A stretch of DNA of 64,000 nt from assembly GCF_016427605.1 (NCBI RefSeq), contig NZ_JAELXQ010000010.1:43239-107238 (forward strand). Reading direction: 5' to 3'. The notes below the pieces were generated by a model, which searched no databases, was not told the DNA's origin, and saw only the letters and a program-made list of their open reading frames with translations. Position 1 is the stretch's first letter. Each line of letters opens with the position of its first letter. The translations under genes and the position numbers were made by a program. Positions 7,764 through 16,557 of this stretch are shown piece after piece. Source of the stretch: Ochrobactrum sp. Q0168. GTDB taxonomy: Bacteria; Pseudomonadota; Alphaproteobacteria; Rhizobiales; Rhizobiaceae.

Positions 7764-8429
7764 TTGGATTCGCAGGCGTTAGCTCTCAAGCCGATTAAGC
7801 TGAGAAATCTCAGAGATCATGTGCATGACAGTTTGCGGGAAGCGATTATTTCCGGCCGTCTGAAATCCGGTGAAAAACTGAACGAACGCCAGCTAGCTGC
7901 CGATCTGGGCATCAGCACCAGCCCGCTCAAGGAAGCGCTAAGGCAACTTGAGGGCGAAGGTCTGGTCAGGACTGAATCGCGTCGTGGCACGTTTGTCTGC
8001 TTCAACGAACGACAGGCGGAAGAAATGATGCTGGCGCGCGCAGCACTGGAAAGCATCATTGCACGACAGGCTGCAAAACACGGAAGCGAGGAAGCCTTTG
8101 AATTCCTTCGCGCCACCATTGAAGAAATGCGCGCGGCGGTGGAAACCGGCGATGTCGACGAACTAATTGAACTGAACGAGAAATTTCACGACGGCATACA
8201 TGAAGCATCCGGTTGTGAATATCTGCGCCGGCTGCAAAACGCGCAACGCATGTATGACCACGCAGCCCGCGTGACCGTGCTGTCACGCGACGATGTTCGC
8301 CGGCAGTCCTTCGGCGAGCATGAGGCCATCATGCTGGCGATAACCAAAAGAAATGGGGATTTGGCCGAACGGTTGATGCGAGAGCACATCGTGAAGGCAG
8401 GGGAGACGCATATCGAGCTGGTCTTCTGA
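7764..8429 (+). CDS. GntR family regulator, FCD type
   Basis: A 221-residue regulator with a winged helix (HDSLREAIISGRLKSGEKL, then LAADLGISTSPLKEALRQL and a wing near SRRGTFV) and an FCD domain (NEKFHDGIHEASGCEYL, GEHEAIMLAI, then REHIVKAGETH). It probably starts at a TTG nine bases after GGGAG; no ATG fits as well. It is 21 bp upstream of the DapA-family gene and likely controls that operon through the palindrome at 7685-7700. The effector is presumably a sugar acid or keto acid of the pathway. Confidence 0.87.
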   Translation: MDSQALALKPIKLRNLRDHVHDSLREAIISGRLKSGEKLNERQLAADLGISTSPLKEALRQLEGEGLVRTESRRGTFVCFNERQAEEMMLARAALESIIARQAAKHGSEEAFEFLRATIEEMRAAVETGDVDELIELNEKFHDGIHEASGCEYLRRLQNAQRMYDHAARVTVLSRDDVRRQSFGEHEAIMLAITKRNGDLAERLMREHIVKAGETHIELVF

Positions 8430-8450
8430 CCAGTCTATTGGGAGGAAACA

Positions 8451-9362
8451 ATGGATCTAGCAGGCTACCGCCAGGTGCTTCGCGGCATTTCGGGCGTGCA
8501 TGCAACCGCTTATGATGCAAAGGGCGAAATCGACCCCGTGTTGACGGCGAAAATTGTCTCGCGCATCGCAGATGCGGGCGTTCATAATATCGTCAGCGGT
8601 GGTAACACTGGAGAGTTCTACAGCCTGACCGAAGACGAAGTTATTCGCCTGCAATCGATAGCGACTGAAGCTGCCGCCGGAAAGGCAGCGGTCACAGCCG
8701 CTGCTGGTCGTTCAGTGCGGGAAGCCATAAAAGTAGCGAAAGCGGCAAGCGCCGCCGGTGCTGACGGCGTGATGATTCATCATCCGCTCGATCCCTTTGC
8801 AGCCCCCCATGCGCAGGTTGATTATTTTATCGCGATTGCTGAAGCGATTGATCTACCTATCGTCGCCTATATCCGCTCTGATCTGATCCCGTTTGATGAA
8901 ATGGTCCGGCTTGCCACCCATCCAAAAGTCGCGGGGGTAAAATTCGCATCGCAAAACACGATGCTGTTCTTTGAATGCTGCCGGGCGACGAAGGGCACGG
9001 ACGCGACCTGGATTTGCGGCCTCGCGGAAAGCTGGGCCCTGCCCTTCTATGCGCTCGGCGGTCGCGGTTTCACGTCCGGACTGGTCAATGTTGCGCCGGA
9101 GCGTTCGCTTGCCGTCTGGAATGCACTGGAAGCAGGCGATTATGATCGCGCGCGTTTGCTTGTCGAAAGCATCGCCGAATTCGAAACCATGCGCACAAAA
9201 TACCGCAATGGCGCCAATGTGACGGTCGTCAAGGAAGCCCTGCAAATTCAGGGACTTGCCGTGGGTAAAGTCCGGCTTCCGGGCCTGCCGCAACTTGAGA
9301 AGCATGACCGCGAAACACTTCAGCAGATCGTCGCGGGTTGGGAGACGGATGGCTTAGTCTGA
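8451..9362 (+). CDS. DapA/NanA family keto-acid aldolase or dehydratase
   Basis: A 303-residue class I aldolase-fold enzyme. The Schiff-base lysine is K164 (AGVKFAS), the catalytic tyrosine Y140 (IVAYIRSD), and the substrate-carboxylate loop is GGNTGEF near residues 50-56. Relatives include 5-dehydro-4-deoxyglucarate dehydratase, which turns keto-deoxy-glucarate into 2-oxoglutarate semialdehyde, and keto-deoxy sugar-acid aldolases. The adjacent lactonase, uronate dehydrogenase and acid dehydratase genes favour such a role over lysine synthesis. No 2-oxoglutarate semialdehyde dehydrogenase gene is seen in this window. Confidence 0.85.
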   Translation: MDLAGYRQVLRGISGVHATAYDAKGEIDPVLTAKIVSRIADAGVHNIVSGGNTGEFYSLTEDEVIRLQSIATEAAAGKAAVTAAAGRSVREAIKVAKAASAAGADGVMIHHPLDPFAAPHAQVDYFIAIAEAIDLPIVAYIRSDLIPFDEMVRLATHPKVAGVKFASQNTMLFFECCRATKGTDATWICGLAESWALPFYALGGRGFTSGLVNVAPERSLAVWNALEAGDYDRARLLVESIAEFETMRTKYRNGANVTVVKEALQIQGLAVGKVRLPGLPQLEKHDRETLQQIVAGWETDGLV

Positions 9363-9430
9363 CAAATGAAATCAGGGCGTCCTGACAGGGAGAAGATGGG
9401 CGCGCCGCAGAACCAAAGATGGAGGAGAAC

Positions 9431-10615
9431 ATGAATAAGGGAATTTCACGTCGTACATTCATCGCGGGGGCCGGGATTGCAACGGGCATGGGCATCATGC
9501 TGCCGAAAGGTGTTTGGGCTCAATCGGCAAAGCTGCCGTCATCGCCTGTAGCGCTAAATGTTATCGATGCTGCGGGCAATCTCGCTTTGACCCAACCGAT
9601 TTTTGATAATTTTGCATCCGAACAAAAGGCACTCGTTTCGCGCTTTACTTTCAACAAAGCGCCAGCACCTGAACTGCCGGGCAAGATCAAGGCCCAGCAG
9701 CGCGCCAACCGCATCGATATCGATCTGGTCATTGTCGGCCCTGACGCGCTTTCGGCAGGACTTGCCGATGATATCTGGACCGATATCATCGCCTTGCCGG
9801 AAAACGGCCTGCCCAAGCTCCAGGAGATCTATCTTGAGCCCGCATGGCGCATGCAGGAAATGTCGAAGGGCAAAGGCGTGGTGGTGTCCTATTACCCGTC
9901 GGGACCGCTTCTTGAGTATCACCCCGACAAGGTCAAGGCAGCGCCAAAAACCGTCGAAGAGCTTCTGGCTTGGACGAAGGAAAACCCGAAGAAATTCATT
10001 TATGCACGTCCTGCCAATTCTGGCCCCGGCCGTACGTTCCTGATGGGGCTGCCCTATCTTCTCGGCGACAGCAATCCAAAAGATCCGATAAAGGGCTGGG
10101 ACAAAACCTGGGCCTATCTTAAGGAACTGCACAAGAACATCGAATATTATCCGGCAGGCACCGGAGCTCTGATGAAGGAGCTCGGCGAAGGCACCCGCGA
10201 TATGACGGTGACAACCACCGGCTGGGATATCAATCCGCGCGCACTGGGCGTCGTACCGAAGGAAATGGGTGTCAGCAAGCTTGAGGGCTTCCATTGGGTT
10301 TGCGATGCGCATTATTTTGCAATCCCAAAGGGCGTTTCCGAAGAGAAAGTCGCCGTCCTGATGGAATTCATCAAATTCGCACTGAAGCCGGACCAGCAGG
10401 CATACTCTTACGATGCCGGTTATTTCTATCCGGGGCCTGCGGTGAAAGACGTCACCATCGAGATGGCGCCGAAGGAAAGCCAGAACATCATCGCGGAGTT
10501 CGGGCGCCCTGAATATGCCGAGTGGATCGCCAAAAATCCGATTGAATTGCCGCTTGAACCGGAGGCGCTTGTAGCCGCTTTTCGTCGTTGGGATGAAGAG
10601 GTCGCGGCGAGCTAA
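9431..10615 (+). CDS. ABC substrate-binding protein, Tat-type signal
   Basis: A periplasmic solute-binding protein of about 394 residues, first gene of an ABC importer set. The N-terminus has SRRTFIAG followed by a hydrophobic stretch and an Ala-x-Ala-like cleavage site near GVWAQS, which is a twin-arginine export signal; export after folding is therefore likely. I use the ATG at 9431 because GGAGGAG sits directly before it; an upstream ATG at 9419 overlaps that ribosome site. Its place between the DapA-family and uronate dehydrogenase genes suggests a sugar-acid ligand. Confidence 0.85.
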   Translation: MNKGISRRTFIAGAGIATGMGIMLPKGVWAQSAKLPSSPVALNVIDAAGNLALTQPIFDNFASEQKALVSRFTFNKAPAPELPGKIKAQQRANRIDIDLVIVGPDALSAGLADDIWTDIIALPENGLPKLQEIYLEPAWRMQEMSKGKGVVVSYYPSGPLLEYHPDKVKAAPKTVEELLAWTKENPKKFIYARPANSGPGRTFLMGLPYLLGDSNPKDPIKGWDKTWAYLKELHKNIEYYPAGTGALMKELGEGTRDMTVTTTGWDINPRALGVVPKEMGVSKLEGFHWVCDAHYFAIPKGVSEEKVAVLMEFIKFALKPDQQAYSYDAGYFYPGPAVKDVTIEMAPKESQNIIAEFGRPEYAEWIAKNPIELPLEPEALVAAFRRWDEEVAAS

Positions 10616-10629
10616 GCCTTCGTTTTAAC

Positions 10630-10672
10630 GCGCATCTTCTCCGAAAACCATTTCACACTTTTCGGGATGCGC
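10630..10672. repeat. RIME-like intergenic palindrome
   Basis: Nested inverted repeats: GCGCATC (10630) with GATGCGC (10672), and CCGAAAA (10641) with TTTTCGG (10665). Elements of this appearance are common between genes in Rhizobiales. It lies between the binding-protein gene and the ATPase gene of one transporter. Confidence 0.55.
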
Positions 10673-10723
10673 TCTTAAACGGGCATTTCCGGCCGAGCCA
10701 CATCGGCTCGTCCGGAAGGGTCC

Positions 10724-11815
10724 ATGATCGTCAAACCAATCATGGTGTTTGCGTCAATGTCCTTTCAAGAACTCCGGCTAGACCGGATGAGCCGTTCATT
10801 CGGAACTTTCAATGCGCTGAGGGAAATCAACCTCACCATCCGGAAAGGCGAATTTATCGCACTTCTGGGCCCTTCCGGTTGCGGAAAATCAACGGCCCTT
10901 AATTGTATTGCCGGTCTTCTTGGTACGACGGGCGGCGGCATTTATATCGATAACCGTCGCGTCGACCAGTTGAAACCGGAGGATCGCGGCTTTGGCATGG
11001 TCTTTCAGAACTATGCGCTGTTTCCGCATATGAATGTCCTGCAAAATGTCGGCTTCGGCCTTAAAATGCGCGGACTGGCCAGAAGCGAGATAGAAAAGCG
11101 CGCACGTGCGGCACTGGCCTTGGTGCGCTTGCAGGGACAGGAAGAAAAGCTCCCTGGGCAACTCTCAGGCGGCCAGCAGCAGCGCGTGGCTATCGCCCGC
11201 GCAATCGTGATCGAACCTCCTTTGGTTTTGATGGATGAGCCGCTATCCAATCTCGACGCCAAACTGCGCCTTGAAATGCGCGCCGAAATTCGCCGCATCC
11301 ACAATCAACTCGGTTCCACCACAATCTACGTCACCCACGATCAGGACGAAGCCCTTTCGCTCGCAGATCGCATTGTAGTGTTGCACGACGGCGAGATCCG
11401 TCAGGTCGGCAGACCCCACGAGCTTTATGAAGCGCCGCTCTACAGAGATGTCGCAGCATTCATGGGATTTAGAAACGCCCTCCCCGGTAGGGTGATGCGC
11501 ATTGAAAATGGTCAAGCAACCATTGACGTCGCTGGTAGCGAGTTGACGGGACGTGCAGTTGGCGCCCTAAAAACTGGCGACGAAGCCGTATTAATGGCAC
11601 GTGGTGATGATGTCGTTTTAGGCTCAGTCCAACAAAACACTCTACAGGCAATTGTCGAAACCATCGAGTATCGCGGCCGTGAATATGTCGGCACAGCACG
11701 CACGCAAAGCGGTCTGGAATTGATCTTTCACGGCCCGAAAGGTGTGGAACCCGGCAGCCAGATCGCGCTCGGCATTGATGCGGCCAATGCGCTCGTCTTT
11801 CCGGCGGAGGGTTGA
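10724..11815 (+). CDS. ABC transporter ATP-binding protein
   Basis: A 363-residue importer ATPase. It has Walker A (GPSGCGKST), the signature [14 protein letters not shown], Walker B (LVLMDEP) and the switch histidine in YVTHDQDEA, followed by a C-terminal TOBE-type regulatory domain of about 120 residues, as in MalK, PotA and UgpC. The GGAAGGG site precedes the ATG at 10724; a later ATG at 10757 is an alternative. It is followed after only three bases by the first permease gene. Confidence 0.93.
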   Translation: MIVKPIMVFASMSFQELRLDRMSRSFGTFNALREINLTIRKGEFIALLGPSGCGKSTALNCIAGLLGTTGGGIYIDNRRVDQLKPEDRGFGMVFQNYALFPHMNVLQNVGFGLKMRGLARSEIEKRARAALALVRLQGQEEKLPGQLSGGQQQRVAIARAIVIEPPLVLMDEPLSNLDAKLRLEMRAEIRRIHNQLGSTTIYVTHDQDEALSLADRIVVLHDGEIRQVGRPHELYEAPLYRDVAAFMGFRNALPGRVMRIENGQATIDVAGSELTGRAVGALKTGDEAVLMARGDDVVLGSVQQNTLQAIVETIEYRGREYVGTARTQSGLELIFHGPKGVEPGSQIALGIDAANALVFPAEG

Positions 11816-11818
11816 GGC

Positions 11819-12736
11819 ATGGTTGATATAGCTCAAGAGCGATACACCGATGCGCCATTGACGCCCAATCTGCGACAAAGGCTCGCCAATAGCGGTTTCG
11901 ACGGTGTGACCCTGCTGATCCTTCCAGCGCTGCTATTTGTGGTGGGTGTCTTCATCTACCCGTTTCTCTATGGGCTGGTGTTGTCGTTCAATCCGCTGGA
12001 TGGAGGTGGAGCGCTGGCCAACTACGCCAAGTTCTTCTCCGATCCATTTCTTTACAAAACCATCGGCGCGACCCTCTGGCTGGCCGTACCGGTTACAATT
12101 ATCAGCGTTTTATTCGCCGTGCCCATCGCTATGCGCGTTCGTCTGATGCGGCGTCAGCGGTTGCTGACGACAATTCTTGTCCTGCCTATCACGCTTGGCA
12201 CAGTTCTGATTGCAGAAGGCCTTCTCAACTATCTTGGTCCACAAGGCTGGTTCAGTCGCACACTGATTTTCATCGGCCTGATCGATAGCCCGTTGAAGCT
12301 TACAAATAATTACTGGGGTGTGTTCACCTCACTCGTCATCACCGTCTTTCCATTCACGTTTCTGCTGACGCTTTCCTACATCACCGGCATTGATCCAGCG
12401 CTGGAGAGGGCTGCTGCCACCCATGGAGCCAATAGCTGGCAGCGCTTTCGATATGTGATGTTGCCTTTGCTGGTGCCTGGACTGGTCGTCGCAGCCTGCC
12501 TCACCTTCGTTCAGGCTTTCGCTGTTTTCCCGTCCGCCGTGCTTTTGGGCGCTCCATCCGGCCCCACGCGCGTCATATCCATTGCCGCGGCGCAGGCCGC
12601 GTTCGAGCAATATGACGACTCTATGGCGTCTTCGATTGCCATGATCATGGCAGCGGTACAGTTACTCGTCGTCGGCGCACTTCTTGGCGGCCGTTCACTT
12701 TTCTATCGTGGCTCAACGGCTGGCGGGAAGGGATAA
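11819..12736 (+). CDS. ABC transporter permease
   Basis: A 305-residue inner-membrane subunit with about six helices and the EAA coupling motif (LERAAATHGANSWQRF, then VMLPLLVPG, about residues 195-220) that docks on the ATPase. It belongs to the PotB/sulfate-type permease group. It sits between the ATPase and the second permease with gaps of three bases, so the importer is a heterodimer made from one transcript. Confidence 0.92.
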   Translation: MVDIAQERYTDAPLTPNLRQRLANSGFDGVTLLILPALLFVVGVFIYPFLYGLVLSFNPLDGGGALANYAKFFSDPFLYKTIGATLWLAVPVTIISVLFAVPIAMRVRLMRRQRLLTTILVLPITLGTVLIAEGLLNYLGPQGWFSRTLIFIGLIDSPLKLTNNYWGVFTSLVITVFPFTFLLTLSYITGIDPALERAAATHGANSWQRFRYVMLPLLVPGLVVAACLTFVQAFAVFPSAVLLGAPSGPTRVISIAAAQAAFEQYDDSMASSIAMIMAAVQLLVVGALLGGRSLFYRGSTAGGKG

Positions 12737-12739
12737 AAC

Positions 12740-13582
12740 ATGGTTCGCGATACATCCCTTCTCTCAAAACTCTGGATCACTGCCGTCTGGCTTCTGACCG
12801 GCTTCTTTGTCCTCAACGTTCTGGCGGTTATTACTGCGGTCGTCGTGTCAAGTTTCGGCACACGCTGGCTTGGCACATGGTTGCCGGATGCCTTCACCAC
12901 ACGATGGTACGCGGCGGCCTGGGCTGAGTTCCAGCTTGATCAGGTCTTGCTGGTGACGTTTCAGGTGGTCTTTGCCGTTGTCATCCTATCTGGCATTCTC
13001 GGCGTAACCGCTGCCTACGCCATGGCGCGACGCGATTTCCCCGGCAAGAAATTCGTATTGCTGATCTTCCTTCTGCCTTTACTCGTACCACCGATAACCT
13101 TCGGGATACCGCTTGCAACCGTTCTCTATAAATTCGGTGTCGGTGGAACATTCTGGGGTGTGGTTCTTGCCAATCTGGTGCCGACCGTACCTTTTGTCAT
13201 TCTCGTTATGATCCCGTTCATTGAGCAGATCGACCCCAAGGTCGAAGCGGCGGCGCGGGTCTTCGGAGCTGGGACATTCAAACTCTTCATCCATGTGCTC
13301 CTGCCGATGTTGCTGCCCGGTGTTCTCGCCGCCATGCTTCTGGTTCTGGTGCGGACGGTCGCCATGTTTGAACTGACCTTCCTGACCGCGGGTCCAACAT
13401 CGCAAACGCTCGTAGTGGCACTCTATTATTCAGTGTTCGCAGCAGGTGTTCGCTCCGTCCAATCCATCGACGCCATGGCCGTGATCTATATGGTGACTTC
13501 GCTGGTATGGCTTCTCCTGGCACTGCGCTTCGTCAACCCCACGCAAATTGTTGCGCGCAACCGTCAACCAGCCGCGCATTAG
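12740..13582 (+). CDS. ABC transporter permease
   Basis: A 280-residue partner permease with about six helices and an EAA motif (VEAAARVFGAGTFKLF, then VLLPMLLPG). It completes the importer encoded from 9431. Its stop is 23 bp before the enolase-superfamily gene, so transport and catabolism are probably cotranscribed. Confidence 0.92.
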   Translation: MVRDTSLLSKLWITAVWLLTGFFVLNVLAVITAVVVSSFGTRWLGTWLPDAFTTRWYAAAWAEFQLDQVLLVTFQVVFAVVILSGILGVTAAYAMARRDFPGKKFVLLIFLLPLLVPPITFGIPLATVLYKFGVGGTFWGVVLANLVPTVPFVILVMIPFIEQIDPKVEAAARVFGAGTFKLFIHVLLPMLLPGVLAAMLLVLVRTVAMFELTFLTAGPTSQTLVVALYYSVFAAGVRSVQSIDAMAVIYMVTSLVWLLLALRFVNPTQIVARNRQPAAH

Positions 13583-13605
13583 CGTGACAGACTGAACAGG
13601 AGCCT

Positions 13606-14808
13606 ATGATGAAGATCACGGCTGTCGAAACCGTGCAGTTGCCGCACCTGAACAACATCTTGTGGGTCCATGTCCACACTGATGAAGGCATCGTGGGTCT
13701 GGGCGAGACCTTTCGCGGCGCGAATGCCGTGGCGGCCTATATCCATAGTGAAATCGCTCCGCAACTGATCGGCCAGAACCCGCTGGAGATCGACCGGATC
13801 TCCAAACTTCTGCTGGAGCCCTATGTCGGCTTTCGGTCTTCCGGCGTGGAAATTCGCGCCGCTTCCGCCATCGACATCGCGCTTTGGGATATTTTTGGCA
13901 AGGTCACCGGACAACCCATCCACCAGCTGCTGGGCGGGTTGTCGCGCCCATCCATCCGCACCTACAATACCTGTGCAGGCTATACCTATAATAAGAGTGG
14001 TGCGCGTCGCTATATCGGCGATACGGAGGAAGGCAAGGAAGGACCTTACGAGGACCAGCTTGCCTTTCACCGCGACGCGGGAGCGCTTGCCGAAAGTCTT
14101 CTTTCCGAAGGCATAACGGCCATGAAAATCTGGCCATTCGATCCATTTGCTGTGGCATCGGGGGGAAACTTCATCCACGCGCAGGACTTGGACAAGGCGC
14201 TCTTGCCATTTCGACAAATACGCGATGCTGTCGGCGACAGGATGGAGATCATGGTCGAGTTCCATTCCATGTGGGACCTGACTTCCGCGCTGACCATTGC
14301 CCGGGAGCTAAAAGCGTTCCGTCCCTTCTGGTCCGAAGACCCGATCAAGATGATGAACCCGCAAGCACTTGCCGTCTATGCGCAGAAATCCGGCATTGCG
14401 GTTTGCGCCAGCGAGACAATGGCAACCCGTGCGCAATTTCTAGATGTTCTGCGCGCTGATGCTTCCGATTATGTGATGCTGGATATTTCATGGTGCGGCG
14501 GCCTTTCCGAAGCAAAGAAAATTGCAACCATGGCCGAGGCCTTTCAGCGCCCTATCGCGCCGCATGACTGCACGGGACCAGTGGTTTTCGCAGCTTCCAT
14601 TCATCTGTCGCTCAATGCGCCCAATGCCATCTATCAGGAGTCGGTCCGGGCCTATTACACCTCGTGGTATCGCGATCTGGTGACGGTGATGCCGCGTATT
14701 GAAAACGGGATGATCTATCCTTTTGAAGGCGCCGGGCTTGGTCTCGAACTCTCCGACTTTGTGCTCGAACACCCTGACGTTATCCGCAGAAAGACAAACG
14801 CGTTATGA
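13606..14808 (+). CDS. Mandelate racemase/enolase-superfamily acid dehydratase
   Basis: A 400-residue enzyme with an N-terminal capping domain and a (beta/alpha)7-beta barrel. Predicted Mg ligands are E219, E244 and E270, the general base His is H320 (APHDCTGP), and K174 lies in AMKIWP on strand 2. Such enzymes abstract the proton alpha to a carboxylate; family members dehydrate or cycloisomerise sugar acids and aldarolactones. With a lactonase and uronate dehydrogenase downstream, aldarate dehydratase or aldarolactone cycloisomerase is most likely, but specificity is not readable. Its stop overlaps the next start (ATGA). Confidence 0.83.
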   Translation: MMKITAVETVQLPHLNNILWVHVHTDEGIVGLGETFRGANAVAAYIHSEIAPQLIGQNPLEIDRISKLLLEPYVGFRSSGVEIRAASAIDIALWDIFGKVTGQPIHQLLGGLSRPSIRTYNTCAGYTYNKSGARRYIGDTEEGKEGPYEDQLAFHRDAGALAESLLSEGITAMKIWPFDPFAVASGGNFIHAQDLDKALLPFRQIRDAVGDRMEIMVEFHSMWDLTSALTIARELKAFRPFWSEDPIKMMNPQALAVYAQKSGIAVCASETMATRAQFLDVLRADASDYVMLDISWCGGLSEAKKIATMAEAFQRPIAPHDCTGPVVFAASIHLSLNAPNAIYQESVRAYYTSWYRDLVTVMPRIENGMIYPFEGAGLGLELSDFVLEHPDVIRRKTNAL

Positions 14809-15683
14809 TTGGACCGTTTCACTGTATCGCCGATCTGCGCGGCGAATTGATGGAAAGCCCCGTCTGGGACGAGCGCCGGGCAAGGCTTTTTGCCTGCGAT
14901 ATCAATGGGCGCAAGCTTTACGAAATCGACCTTGAACATGGCCCGGTCCGCGACTGGACCTTTGAAGCCGAGGTGCCGTGCGTCGGGCTTGCCGAAAGCG
15001 GCAAGCTGGTCGTCGCGCTAGCACGCGAAATCATTCTGTTCGACCCGGATAGCGGTGACAGGCAAATGCTCTGGAACGGCTATGACGAGCCTGACACGTC
15101 ACGTCTGAATGACGGTAAGATCGGTCCCGATGGCGCGCTATGGATCGGGAGTATGGATTGCCGTCCGGCACGCCAGCCTATAGCAAAGCTCTATCGTATC
15201 ACTGCCGATGGGCATGCCGAGATTATGGCGGGCGATATCGAAATCTCGAATGGTCTCGCCTGGACGCCTGATGGTAGCACAATGTTCCACACAGATTCTC
15301 GAGGTCCGTGGATCGACCGCTATGTGTTCGATGCTGCCACGGGCCATATAGGCGACCGCCACCGCATTCGTGATCTCGACGAAGAAACCGGCAGACCTGA
15401 CGGCGGCGCATGCGATGCCGAAGGCGCTTACTGGAGCGCGGGCGTGTCAGCTGGCGTTTTGAACCGCTTCGATGCCGATGGAAACCTGCTTGCCCGTTTT
15501 CCGGTCCCCGTTCCCGCTCCGACAATGCCTTGTTTCTGTGGTCCAGATATGAAGCAGATCGCGCTGACTTCGCATCGCTTGGCGCCCGCCGATAAGTTGG
15601 CTTCAGCCCCAAAGTCTGGCGGGGTGCATCTTGCAACCTGCACCGTTGCCGGGGCAAAAGTAGCACGCATGAAGGGAGTTTGA
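14805..15683 (+). CDS. SMP-30/gluconolactonase family lactonase
   Basis: A 292-residue six-bladed propeller hydrolase. The metal-ligand glutamate is in MESPVWDE near residue 17; LNDGKIGPDGALWIG and ISNGLAWTPDG supply the Asn/Asp ligands. Family members open sugar lactones such as gluconolactone, arabinolactone or aldarolactone. It is translationally coupled to the acid dehydratase upstream and lies four bases before uronate dehydrogenase, whose product is an aldarolactone, so aldarolactonase activity is the natural inference. Confidence 0.88.
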   Translation: MIGPFHCIADLRGELMESPVWDERRARLFACDINGRKLYEIDLEHGPVRDWTFEAEVPCVGLAESGKLVVALAREIILFDPDSGDRQMLWNGYDEPDTSRLNDGKIGPDGALWIGSMDCRPARQPIAKLYRITADGHAEIMAGDIEISNGLAWTPDGSTMFHTDSRGPWIDRYVFDAATGHIGDRHRIRDLDEETGRPDGGACDAEGAYWSAGVSAGVLNRFDADGNLLARFPVPVPAPTMPCFCGPDMKQIALTSHRLAPADKLASAPKSGGVHLATCTVAGAKVARMKGV

Positions 15684-15687
15684 CGGA

Positions 15688-16467
15688 ATGAAACACCTTC
15701 TTTTGACCGGCGCTTCCGGCAATCTTGGTCGTATGCTCGCCCGAAAACTTGCACAGGCTGGATACCGCTTGCGCTTGTCCGACATTGAGCCCTTTCCCGA
15801 CGCGTTGCCCGAAGCTGCCGAGTTCATCCAGGCGGATCTGAGCGATGCCGAAGCCGTTGCCAACCTGGTTCGCGGAACCGATGCGATATTGCATTTCGGC
15901 GGTATCAGCGTTGAAAAGCCCTATAATCTAATCGCCCGGGCCAACCTTCTGGGCGTCACGCATATTTTCGAGGCAGCGCGCGCGGAAAGACAACGGGTGA
16001 TTTTTGCGAGCTCCAATCATACGATTGGCTTTTATGAACGCGACACGGTGCTAAGCAGCGACGATCCCTTCAAGCCCGACGGCTATTATGGGCTGTCCAA
16101 AGCTTATGGTGAGCTGCTCGGACAGATGATGTTCGACAAGCATGGCGTTGAAAGCGTTCATGTGCGGATTGGCTCGTGCCTTCCAGAGCCGACCGAAGCA
16201 CGACACCTCGCCACCTGGCTTTCGCAAGACGATCTTGTGCGGTTGTTGATCGGCGCAGTCGAGGCACGCGAAACCGGCTTTGCGGTCGTCTGGGGGATTT
16301 CCGCCAATGCGGGGCGCTGGTGGGAAAAGGACGATGCCAGCCGCATCGGTTATGTACCGCAGGACGATGCTTCGCGGTTCGGCAATCTCGCCGAAACTGG
16401 CGACCCGATCACGCGGCGCTATCAGGGTGGTGCTTTTACAGCACAGGACTATACGCGTGGCGATTAG
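15688..16467 (+). CDS. udh: Uronate dehydrogenase (NAD-dependent)
   Basis: A 259-residue extended-type SDR with the cofactor loop GASGNLG (residues 8-14), the catalytic pair Y134/K138 in YYGLSKAYGE and FASSNH near 107-111. The sequence pattern (LSDI, HFGGISVEKP, SSNHTIGFY, RIGSCLPEP, STWLS-like TWLSQDDL) matches uronate dehydrogenases of Agrobacterium and Pseudomonas, which oxidise D-galacturonate or D-glucuronate at C1 to the aldarolactone. The adjacent lactonase gene supports this. Length agrees with the roughly 265 residues usual for the family. Confidence 0.85.
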   Translation: MKHLLLTGASGNLGRMLARKLAQAGYRLRLSDIEPFPDALPEAAEFIQADLSDAEAVANLVRGTDAILHFGGISVEKPYNLIARANLLGVTHIFEAARAERQRVIFASSNHTIGFYERDTVLSSDDPFKPDGYYGLSKAYGELLGQMMFDKHGVESVHVRIGSCLPEPTEARHLATWLSQDDLVRLLIGAVEARETGFAVVWGISANAGRWWEKDDASRIGYVPQDDASRFGNLAETGDPITRRYQGGAFTAQDYTRGD

Positions 16468-16557
16468 CTTTTATGCACGGACCCGTGGGGCACAGTCACA
16501 ACTAAAACAGGCTCGCTGATGATAGGCCGGGCCGAAAATTTTCGGGGAGAAATTGAA

